Shown: positions 7,063-14,478 of the stretch, piece after piece
Position numbering within the stretch: the stretch's first letter is position 1
Layout of the letters: the number at the start of each line of letters is the position of its first letter
Origin: Myxococcus llanfairpwllgwyngyllgogerychwyrndrobwllllantysiliogogogochensis
GTDB lineage: Bacteria; Myxococcota; Myxococcia; Myxococcales; Myxococcaceae
NCBI RefSeq assembly: GCF_006636215.1
Contig: NZ_VIFM01000006.1
Span: 1-64,000, forward strand
Reading direction: 5' to 3'
Length of the DNA: 64,000 nucleotides
The notes under the pieces: model-generated
What the model was told of the DNA's origin: nothing
Databases searched by the model: none
Seen by the model: the letters and a program-made list of their open reading frames with translations, nothing else
Program-made: the position numbers and the translations under genes

Positions 7063-8982
7063 TCACCCGCCATAGGGCGCGGTGAACTCACCCCAGCGGT
7101 TGTTGGGTTGCAGGCCCGTGCCGGGATTCTCCCGGCGATTGGCCTCGGTGCGCAGCTCCCGGGCCGCCGCGGCCAGCGCCTCGATGGACCTCACCCGCGC
7201 GTTGATGTCCGCGTCCTCCGCGCCCTCCAGCCTGAGAATCCAGGTCCGCATGAAGCGGACGGCGTAGAGCACCTCGGTGCGGTCGAAAACCTCACCCGTC
7301 CGCGTCAGGTCCTCCTCCACGAGATAGATGAACATCCGGGCGAAGTTGGCGAACATCCGGTCATGGACCGGACGTCTGCGATTGCCCGAGGGCGGCGGGC
7401 TGAAGTTGTCGCGCAATTGCTTGAAGCTGAAGGTGCGCACGCTGGCCAGCTTCCCCGTCCCGGCCCGGAAGCCCTCCGCCTCCATCCACCCCTGGGCGGA
7501 CGACTTCTCCACGGCCATCTTCGCGAAGACGAAGGCGTGGTGGACGTCATAGAAGGGCAGCAGCACCGACTCCAGGTAGTCACCGATGAAGGTGGCGAAG
7601 CTGTCTCCCTCGTAGAGCAGCGCGGGGTCCCTGAGGAAGGACATCACGAACCACGTCTGCTGGAAGACCTGGCTCTGCTTGATTCGAGCCTCGGTGTAGG
7701 ACGGCGTGTCGTGGATGGTCTGGTCGATGATGGGCGGCAGCAACGTGCAGGGATGGTTGGTGGCGTTGCAGGCCGTCTGCGCGGAGCGGGCCAGCGGCTG
7801 GATGCGCAGGTGGTCTCCGGTCTCCCAGATGGGATTGCGGGCGATGACCTTCTCCAGGTGGTCGGGGATTCGGGGCGTCCCGCCGCTCGAGTCCACATCC
7901 ACCAGGAAGTCCGGGTGGCGGTGGGTGCCGTGCCGCAGCATGTGCTGGAACACCTGGAGGGAGCGGTACTTCAGCCGCATCCACTCGCAGGCGCGTGGGT
8001 AGTCCTCCAGCCGCGCGCCGCCGAGGTCCGGATTGCACTCCGTCAGGTCCTTCGCGGCGTCGTAGTAGCCCCAGAGGTTCTGGTCCGTGGGCTGGCTCAG
8101 GTAGGCGTCCACCCGCTGATACCACTCCTCACGCACGGCGGCGCGAGGGCTCGAGGCGAGGTCGGGGAACCACTCGAAGACGGAGCGGTGCTCGTTTCCA
8201 TGGAAGCCATCCTCGGCGAGATGGTCGAACGGCAGCCCCAGCCGCAGGTGGCGCAGGTCGATGGCGTGCAACTCGTCATAGGCCTGCCGCGCCTTGGCCA
8301 GCGAGTCGATGCGCCCGGTGGCCCACAGCAGCTTCCGGTCACCCACGAGGTGGTCCATGAAGGCCTCGTCGCGCTCGCTCTGCGCGGCGGAGTCGTGGAC
8401 GGGGAGGCCCGGCGTCCGGGCGGCGAAGGGCTCATAGGCGGGCTGGAGCGGCCGGAAGCGCGCCGGATGAAGCAGTCGCGTCATCCCGTGTCGTTGCCGC
8501 ACCACCCGGACCAGTTCGATGATGGCGCTGGCCCGGGCCTCGTCGACGTGTGTCACCGCTCGGCGGCGGAGGTCCGCGTCCGTGTAGCCCACTCGCGCCA
8601 GCTCGATGGCGTCCGGGCTGTGGCAGCCAGCACACGCACCTCGCGTGCCCTCGTAGCGCCAGGCGTTGAGCCCCGCCGAATAGCGCGCCGCCAACTCCTC
8701 CTCGGTGAGCGCGTTCGCTGGGACGTAGGGCGTGCCGCACCGGGCATCGGTGCCAGGCGGCTCCGGGCAGAGCAGGGACTCCGGATAGGCGACGGCCTCC
8801 GGGACAGGATCCACCGAGGGGGGCGGCGGGAGGGGGATCTCCTTCTCCTCGGACGGCGGAGACACCGGCGGGCCGGAGTCACTACAGGCCGCGAGGACGA
8901 CCAGCAACCCCACCGCGAAGAGCCACCTCGCCGCCTCGCATCGGGATGCACTGCGGGAGTGGCTGCGCTTGACGGAGGGCAT
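7063..8982 (-). CDS. Lipoprotein with one c-type haem-binding motif
   Basis: The protein is 639 residues. The N-terminus is basic, then hydrophobic (WLFAVGLLVVLAAC) with a lipobox LAAC, so it is an envelope lipoprotein followed by a Pro/Glu-rich linker. A single CAGCH motif near residue 117 (RGACAGCHSPDAIEL) is the CXXCH haem attachment site of cytochrome c domains. The rest is alpha-helical with many aromatic and His residues (for example RSVFEWFPDL, HRHPDFLVDVD) and matches no family I can name with certainty. It could be an electron-transfer or peroxidase-like protein facing the periplasm. No partner gene is adjacent; it stands alone on the minus strand. Confidence 0.7.
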   Translation of the reverse strand: MPSVKRSHSRSASRCEAARWLFAVGLLVVLAACSDSGPPVSPPSEEKEIPLPPPPSVDPVPEAVAYPESLLCPEPPGTDARCGTPYVPANALTEEELAARYSAGLNAWRYEGTRGACAGCHSPDAIELARVGYTDADLRRRAVTHVDEARASAIIELVRVVRQRHGMTRLLHPARFRPLQPAYEPFAARTPGLPVHDSAAQSERDEAFMDHLVGDRKLLWATGRIDSLAKARQAYDELHAIDLRHLRLGLPFDHLAEDGFHGNEHRSVFEWFPDLASSPRAAVREEWYQRVDAYLSQPTDQNLWGYYDAAKDLTECNPDLGGARLEDYPRACEWMRLKYRSLQVFQHMLRHGTHRHPDFLVDVDSSGGTPRIPDHLEKVIARNPIWETGDHLRIQPLARSAQTACNATNHPCTLLPPIIDQTIHDTPSYTEARIKQSQVFQQTWFVMSFLRDPALLYEGDSFATFIGDYLESVLLPFYDVHHAFVFAKMAVEKSSAQGWMEAEGFRAGTGKLASVRTFSFKQLRDNFSPPPSGNRRRPVHDRMFANFARMFIYLVEEDLTRTGEVFDRTEVLYAVRFMRTWILRLEGAEDADINARVRSIEALAAAARELRTEANRRENPGTGLQPNNRWGEFTAPYGG

Positions 8983-9079
8983 GAGCTCATTCCACCATGC
9001 CCTGGGGACTCCGCGTCAATTCAATGGCCCTCGAAACCTGCCCATGTGGGCTGGCAATAGGGCGTGCCTCCCCGTTGAA

Positions 9080-9784
9080 TCAGAACAGGTAGCGCACGCC
9101 ACGTTTGTCCCACTCCTTCAGAATCCGTTCGTTGAACGGTTCCGATTCGTCCCAGCTCAGGCGCACCTCCCGCAGGGATGGCAACTCCAGCAGAAAATCG
9201 GGCGACCGCCCCAGGCAGTTGCTGTCCAGTTCGAGCAACTCCAGTCGTTTCAACTGGGTGAGGGTTTCGGGCAAGGCTTCCAGGGCGCCGCCAGCCAGTC
9301 TCAACTGTCGGAGGTTCGTGAGGTTGCCGATTTTCGGTGAGAGTCTGCGGAGTGGGTCCGAGACATAAAGCACTTCCAGGCTCCGCAGCGAAAAGACCTC
9401 GTCAGGCAACTCCTCCAGGCCGTTCTCCCAGAGGTCGAGCCTCCGGAGATGGGTGTAGCGCGCCAGTTCTGGAGAAAGAGAGGCCTTCGGGAATCCACCC
9501 AGGTCGAGCTGTTCCACGGCCTCAATCGCCGCCAGGGGCGAGGGCACCAGGTCCTCCTGCTCATTCATCAGCGCGATTCGGTACTCCAAGCCACTCCGCG
9601 CAACCCTTGTCACATCAGGCTCTTCGGCATTGGCGTAGGTCATCCGCCAGATGGAGTCGAACAGCTCGAGCAGCGGCGACAGCGTGGGGAATTCAGGAAG
9701 AAGGTCGAGCGCCTGCCGCACCTGCGCCGGCTCGGAGCTCTTCAGGAGCTGTTTGATTTCCTGTTCGGAGCCGGGTGCATTCAT
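9080..9784 (-). CDS. Leucine-rich-repeat protein
   Basis: From ATG 9784 the protein has 234 residues. After a helical N-terminal part (about 1-90) come five or six LRR units with the L..L.L..N.L..LP spacing, such as LRRLDLWENGLEELPDEVF, LEVLYVSDPLRRLS and LELLELDSNCLGRSPDF. The C-terminus is an irregular cap ending KRGVRYLF. No signal peptide is present, so it is cytosolic. LRR proteins bind other proteins; the partner is unknown. An upstream ATG at 9808 would add eight residues. Confidence 0.75.
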   Translation of the reverse strand: MNAPGSEQEIKQLLKSSEPAQVRQALDLLPEFPTLSPLLELFDSIWRMTYANAEEPDVTRVARSGLEYRIALMNEQEDLVPSPLAAIEAVEQLDLGGFPKASLSPELARYTHLRRLDLWENGLEELPDEVFSLRSLEVLYVSDPLRRLSPKIGNLTNLRQLRLAGGALEALPETLTQLKRLELLELDSNCLGRSPDFLLELPSLREVRLSWDESEPFNERILKEWDKRGVRYLF

Positions 9785-9967
9785 TCGCGCGAGCGTACCC
9801 TCGAACACGCGTGCACCTCGACTACCGCCCCTGCGTCAGGGAAGGTGCCGGCTCGGCTGACCCGGCTGAGTTGACCACCCGACGTGGACTCTGGATGACA
9901 AACCTGTCGCCAGGTACCCGCCGCCGCGCGGCTGATGGCATGAGAAGCTCGTCCAGGATCGCGACAC

Positions 9968-10606
9968 ATGAGCGATTTCGAAACGGCGTGGCATGTGGAA
10001 CCGGCGGGCAAGACGGGTGCGGACCGTGTGCGAGTCCTGACGCGAGGGGACGCGACGGTGCTCGTGGTGGCGGATGGGGCGGGGAACTCACGACGTGGCG
10101 CCGAGGCCGCGGAGGCCGTGCTGCGTGGCGTCCAGGACGCCGTGGAGGCCGGGGCCGACGTGGAGCGCGCGGAGACCTGGCGCGAGGTGCTGGGGCGGTG
10201 CGACGCGGAGCGGATGGCCTCGGGACAGGGAGGGGAAACCACCGCCGTGGTCGCCTGTGTCACCCCGCGGCGCGTGGTGGGGGCCAGCGTGGGGGACTCG
10301 GAGCTGTGGCTGTTCCAGGGCGGCGAATCGACCGCGCTGACGGAGCATCAACACCGCAAGCCCCTGCTCGGCAGCGGGCAGGCGCGGCCCGTCACCTTCG
10401 AATTCGCGTGGCGAGGTGGCGTCCTCCTCGGCGCGTCGGACGGCTTGTTCAGGTACGCCGACCTTCGGCGCATCCAGGCGCAAGTGAGCCTCTCCGACGC
10501 GAACGCCGCGGTGCTCGCGCTGGCCGCGCTGCCTCGACTCGCGAGCGGCGCGCTCCCGGATGACGTGGGGCTGGTCCTGTGCCGCCCGAGCGCTCCACGC
10601 CCCTGA
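9968..10606 (+). CDS. PP2C-like serine/threonine phosphatase
   Basis: The protein is 212 residues and keeps the metal-binding landmarks of PP2C phosphatases: VVADGAGN (about 35-42), GETTAVVACV, GASVGDSELWLF, LLGASDGLF and PDDVGLVLC near the end. It would dephosphorylate Ser/Thr on target proteins in the cytosol, opposing the many Hanks-type kinases of myxobacteria. It is somewhat shorter than typical PP2C domains (about 240). There is no membrane segment or extra domain. It is transcribed alone; the next gene starts 106 bases downstream. Confidence 0.8.
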   Translation: MSDFETAWHVEPAGKTGADRVRVLTRGDATVLVVADGAGNSRRGAEAAEAVLRGVQDAVEAGADVERAETWREVLGRCDAERMASGQGGETTAVVACVTPRRVVGASVGDSELWLFQGGESTALTEHQHRKPLLGSGQARPVTFEFAWRGGVLLGASDGLFRYADLRRIQAQVSLSDANAAVLALAALPRLASGALPDDVGLVLCRPSAPRP

Positions 10607-10712
10607 CTCCGTCCTCGGTGCGACGGAGTCTCGTCGTTCGTCGAGCAGCCGCTCCTGGAGTCGCCAGCGTGGAGGGTAGCCGCCGCCAGCCACACGGAGA
10701 GTAGGATGAGGC

Positions 10713-11930
10713 ATGCCCTCTCCAAAATGGCTCCTCCTGGCCGCCCTGGCATTCGCTTGCGTCGCCTCCGCGGCCAGCCCCGTCCCCACCTATCAAACCC
10801 AGACTCTCGAGGGCTGGACGGTTCGCATCGATGACCGCCTGATGGCAGGGGCGAACAGGCCCCTGACGGAAAAGGCGCTGGTGCTCCTGGCGGCGCAGCT
10901 CAAGGAGGTCATCCGGATTGTCCCCGCGGGCCCCGTGGCTCAGCTCCGCAAGGTGACGCTGTGGCTGTCGCCGCCCTATCCCAACGAGCCGGAGGCGGCT
11001 CGGTACCATGCGGGCGATGTCTTGCTGCGCCGGAGTGGTCGCAGCCTGACGATGCTGAAGAGCATCGAGTTCACGAACGTCCTCATCTTCGAGAAGGAAA
11101 CCCGGCGGATGCCCATATTCGTGCTCCACGAGCTCAGCCATGCCTATCACGACCATGTGCTCGGCGAGCACGCCGGCATCGAGGCGGCCTATGCGCGCGC
11201 GAGGGAAAACAAGAGCTACGACTGTGTGGAGCGCTGGCGTGGGCCCGAGGTGCCCATCACGTTCGAGCGTGCCTATGCCATGACCGATGATTGGGAGTAC
11301 TTCGCGGAGACCTCGGAGGCGCTCTTCGGACGCAACGACTACTATCCCTTCACACGTGAAGACTTGGCCAGGCACGACCCGGGCATGCTCGCGCTGCTCC
11401 AGCAGGTGTGGCAACTGCCCACGACCACGGCACCCACCCCGCCCACGACCTCCACTCCTCCGCCGGTGTCCGCCCCCGTCGATGCCCGCTGCTACTACCG
11501 GTTGACGACCCTGTGGCAGGGCGATGGCATGTCGCTGGACATCATCGGGGACGGCAAGGCCAACAACACCCCCATCCTCGCCACGACGGGCAGATACACG
11601 GGGCAGCTGTGGAAACTGACTCCGGAGGCCAACGGCTTCTACCGACTGACGACCCAGTGGCGTGGGACCAGCCTGTCCCTGGCCAACACCGCTGGCAATC
11701 GCCCCCTCCTCGTCAAATCGGCGGCTGTTCCGGAGCAGCGATGGAAGCTGACTCCGGAGCCCAACGGCATCTACAGGCTGACGACCCAGGCGCAGGGCGA
11801 CGTGCTGTCGCTCGACATCGTCAATGACAGCAGGGCCAACAACATCCCCATCCTCGCCAAGACAAGCTGCAATGACTCGGGGCAGTTGTGGAAGCTGACC
11901 CCCGAGCGCCCTGTCGAGGATGAGCCGTGA
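10713..11930 (+). CDS. Secreted zinc metalloprotease with C-terminal ricin-type lectin repeats
   Basis: The protein is 405 residues. Residues 1-20 form a signal peptide ending ASAAS. The protease part carries HELSHAYHD near residue 140 (HEXXH zinc motif) and, about 55 residues further, WEYFAETSEALF, whose Glu can be the third zinc ligand. A Pro/Thr linker (TTTAPTPPTTSTPPPV) joins it to three ricin-B-like repeats of about 45 residues, each with YRLTT and a closing QLWKLTPE or QRWKLTPE. The lectin part should bind polysaccharide, placing the protease on prey or matrix glycans. This suits a predatory bacterium. It is transcribed alone. Confidence 0.8.
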   Translation: MPSPKWLLLAALAFACVASAASPVPTYQTQTLEGWTVRIDDRLMAGANRPLTEKALVLLAAQLKEVIRIVPAGPVAQLRKVTLWLSPPYPNEPEAARYHAGDVLLRRSGRSLTMLKSIEFTNVLIFEKETRRMPIFVLHELSHAYHDHVLGEHAGIEAAYARARENKSYDCVERWRGPEVPITFERAYAMTDDWEYFAETSEALFGRNDYYPFTREDLARHDPGMLALLQQVWQLPTTTAPTPPTTSTPPPVSAPVDARCYYRLTTLWQGDGMSLDIIGDGKANNTPILATTGRYTGQLWKLTPEANGFYRLTTQWRGTSLSLANTAGNRPLLVKSAAVPEQRWKLTPEPNGIYRLTTQAQGDVLSLDIVNDSRANNIPILAKTSCNDSGQLWKLTPERPVEDEP

Positions 11931-12023
11931 GCGAGGAGCGGCAGGCCATGGGCCCCTTGCTACCCGCCTTCGCTCTACTCCTGCGCATGTCCATTCCTGG
12001 CCGCGCCTTCCCCGGATGTCTGG

Positions 12024-13703
12024 CTAGAGCTCGTTCATGATGAGCAGGCCGCGCGACGAATCGATGATGTACACGGAGCCATCGCCGGGTACGCGGATGC
12101 CGATGGCTCCCTCGAAGACGTCGTCGGTGCGCCCCGGGTCCGTCTCGTGGTGTGTATTGTAATAGGCCACCTGCCGGGGCTGTGTGGGGTTGGACACGTC
12201 CAGCACGCGCACGCCCTCCTGATACCAGGCGACGTACAGGCGCGTGCCCACCAGAAGGATGTTGTGGATGGAGGTCGTGGGCCGGAGCTTGAACTCGCCG
12301 ATCTTCACGATGTGCGCCGGGTCGCTGGCGTCCAGCACGCGCAGGTGTGCGCCATGGTTCTCGCCGCCCTCGAAGACGATGGTTCGCCCGGCGAAGGTGC
12401 CCACGGCGTTGTGGTGGGCGGTGGTGTTTGGGTATGTGTAGGTCCCCAGCAGCTTCATGTTGTTCGGGTTCTCGACGTCGACGACCTTGAGGCCGCCCTC
12501 GAAGTGGCTGATGTAGAGCTTGCCCTGGTAGGCGAAGGCGTCATGGGCCCCGTCGTAGGGCCCCACCAGGGGAAGGGCGAGACGCTGGAGCATCACTGGC
12601 TCTAGCGGTTCGGACACGTCGAACACGAGCGTGTTGCTCGAGGGCCAGAGTCCCATGCCGTAGAGGCGGTCCCCGTCCACCAGCACGGTGTGCACGGCGA
12701 AGGGGGCGCTGGATGGCACGCGGCGCACGAGCCGAGGGTCCGCGGGGTTGGAGATGTCGAAGACGACGATGCCAGTGTCCTGACTGGCGACGTACAGCGC
12801 GTTCCCCTTGGCCCACACGCTGTTCCAGAGCTGGTCGTCTGGGAGGCTGATGAGCTTCTTCAGCACGGGCTTGCGGCGGTCCGTCACGTCGAAGACGGTG
12901 ATGCCGCCCGGCTTGCCCGGGCGAAGGTAGGCGTTGGCGGAGACGACGTAGGCGTGGTTGTTCGCGACGTAGATGTCCAACGGGGTGCCCTGCTCGACGT
13001 ACGTTTCCGACACGAGCTCCAGGCCGCCGGCGGACTCATCCTCGCCTTCACGCCACAGCATGCGGTGGGCGTCGGCGGTGGCCCGCTGCACCACCCGGCC
13101 GTTGACGCACCGGGCGAAGCAGCCCGTGAAGTAGCGGTTGCTGGGCGCCTCACATCCCGCCAGCACGGTGGTGGTGCTGCCCCCGTCCCGGGACAGCGTG
13201 TGGGTGCCGAGGAGCAGGCTGTCCGCGTCGCGCTCCTCGTGAGTGACGGGCGCGTAGTAGAACCTGCTGGGGCCGCCATCGCCGATGAGGCCCATTGTCA
13301 CGGTGGAGTACGAGCCGCCCACTCCGCCATCCGCCAGCGCGAATTCCCGCCGCAGCCGGACATGGTAGATGCCGTCTTTCGGGACGTTGGCGAGCGTTCG
13401 GGCGTCGCAGGCGGACAGGTCGAAGATGGCCGGGTCGAGGCAGCCTCCAGCGGGGCTCTCGCCCACCTGAGGCACGAGCGCGCAGGACGAGAGCACGCCG
13501 GGGTCACCCGTGCCGTCTCCCAGCTCCTCCAGCACGGTGTACGTGCCGTCCCAGGGCGGCGTCCCGGAGTCGGGTGTGCCCGAATCCCCGGGGACGCCTG
13601 CATCGGGCGTGGGCTGGGGCGAGTCTCGGCAGCCTGGAGCCGAGGAGAGCAGCAGGCTCCACGTGAGGAAGAGCACCCAGGACGAGCGAGAGGAGGACAG
13701 CAT
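12024..13703 (-). CDS. Outer-surface lipoprotein with LVIVD-type beta-propeller repeats
   Basis: From ATG 13703 the protein has 559 residues. The N-terminus has a hydrophobic signal (WVLFLTWSLLLSSAPGC) with a lipobox-like Cys, then a Pro/Asp/Ser/Gly-rich spacer. From about residue 230 come blades of the LVIVD family, for example GITVFDVTDRRKPVL, GIVVFDISNPADPRLV, GLKVVDVENPNNMKLL and GVRVLDVSNPTQPRQV, each a strand ending VxD followed by a P. Such propellers are usually cell-surface adhesion or scaffold proteins. The region between spacer and propeller (about 40-220) has several cysteines and no clear family. It is a single gene, probably with its own promoter. Confidence 0.75.
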   Translation of the reverse strand: MLSSSRSSWVLFLTWSLLLSSAPGCRDSPQPTPDAGVPGDSGTPDSGTPPWDGTYTVLEELGDGTGDPGVLSSCALVPQVGESPAGGCLDPAIFDLSACDARTLANVPKDGIYHVRLRREFALADGGVGGSYSTVTMGLIGDGGPSRFYYAPVTHEERDADSLLLGTHTLSRDGGSTTTVLAGCEAPSNRYFTGCFARCVNGRVVQRATADAHRMLWREGEDESAGGLELVSETYVEQGTPLDIYVANNHAYVVSANAYLRPGKPGGITVFDVTDRRKPVLKKLISLPDDQLWNSVWAKGNALYVASQDTGIVVFDISNPADPRLVRRVPSSAPFAVHTVLVDGDRLYGMGLWPSSNTLVFDVSEPLEPVMLQRLALPLVGPYDGAHDAFAYQGKLYISHFEGGLKVVDVENPNNMKLLGTYTYPNTTAHHNAVGTFAGRTIVFEGGENHGAHLRVLDASDPAHIVKIGEFKLRPTTSIHNILLVGTRLYVAWYQEGVRVLDVSNPTQPRQVAYYNTHHETDPGRTDDVFEGAIGIRVPGDGSVYIIDSSRGLLIMNEL

Positions 13704-13917
13704 CGGGGAACCTCGAGGGGAGACGCCATGCATGATTGCGGGCATCACGATCAAAGTGGCTGCCCCTTTGAATTCGCTCTGCTCGTGGGAACACTTGCTC
13801 CGTGAAGGGGAACGAGGCGTGCGCGGTGGGGAATAAGCGCGCGACGGCCCGTCTGGTTTCGCGCTTGCACGTCAAGCGGCCCCTCACTCCTCGCCAGGGT
13901 CTGCGCCACCGCTCCCG

Positions 13918-14411
13918 TCACCCCGACCCCTGTTGATGGGCTGGAGCGCTTCGCGAATCTCCAGCCCGTTCGATTCGCTCCCAATGCCCCGGTGACTTGT
14001 AGAGGGAGATGTCGGTTTCAAGCAGCGCATTCCGCAGCGCCTCTGTCTGCCCGCTCTCCTCGTAGTTCACAGGCTGGATTCCGTTAGCGTCGGCGATCTG
14101 CAGCTCACCATTCCAGGAGATTACGGCCACGCGGACACCCTTCGACTTGCAAGACTGGACCAGTCCATCGTCCCCGGCATAGATGCCAGGCACCTCCTGC
14201 ATCGCGCGTAGACGTCGTTTGGAGCCGCGTCCCGGTCGGCCATCAGTCGGTGCGCTGACGTGGTAGTTCTCGGCGGCTGGTGGAGGACGGCAATCATGCT
14301 CCATGCGTTGATGTCGTCCCGGTCCTGGGGCATCTGCCGCCTCACGTCGGCGATTTGACGCCGCAGTGCGAGGACCTCGCCAGCGATTGGCTGAGCCTGC
14401 TCACACGGCAT
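13918..14411 (-). pseudogene. Probable frameshifted remnant of a hypothetical gene
   Basis: Two minus-strand frames each look protein-like over part of this stretch. From ATG 14411 the first begins MPCEQAQPIAGEVLALRRQI and stays plausible to about 14300. A second frame, from about 14300 down to 13918, includes GIYAGDDGLVQSCKSKGVRV and ADANGIQPVNYEESGQTEAL. A single frameshift near 14300 would join them into about 160 residues. I do not recognise the product. It lies between two unrelated genes, next to the repeated hairpin, which fits decay at an island border. Confidence 0.3.
13938..13967. terminator. Hairpin resembling the 3.8-kb terminator
   Basis: The stem GGGCTGGAG (13938-13946) pairs with CTCCAGCCC (13959-13967). 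The sequence before it (CACCCCGACCCCTGTTGAT) resembles the CTCCCCGACCATTTTTGAC preceding the hairpin at 3826-3859, so it may be a diverged copy of the tRNA 3' end plus terminator. Confidence 0.5.
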
Positions 14412-14478
14412 TTTCCTTATGACAGGGAACCCGGAGGCCAGTGATTGCCTTGGAGACACAGACCCGCCCAGCGGTTGT

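Noticed and set aside
7057-9060. A 667-codon plus-strand open frame across 7-9 kb
   Set aside because: It is antisense to the cytochrome-like lipoprotein, has no ribosome-binding site, and reads as biased Arg/Val/Gly sequence typical of GC-rich shadow frames.
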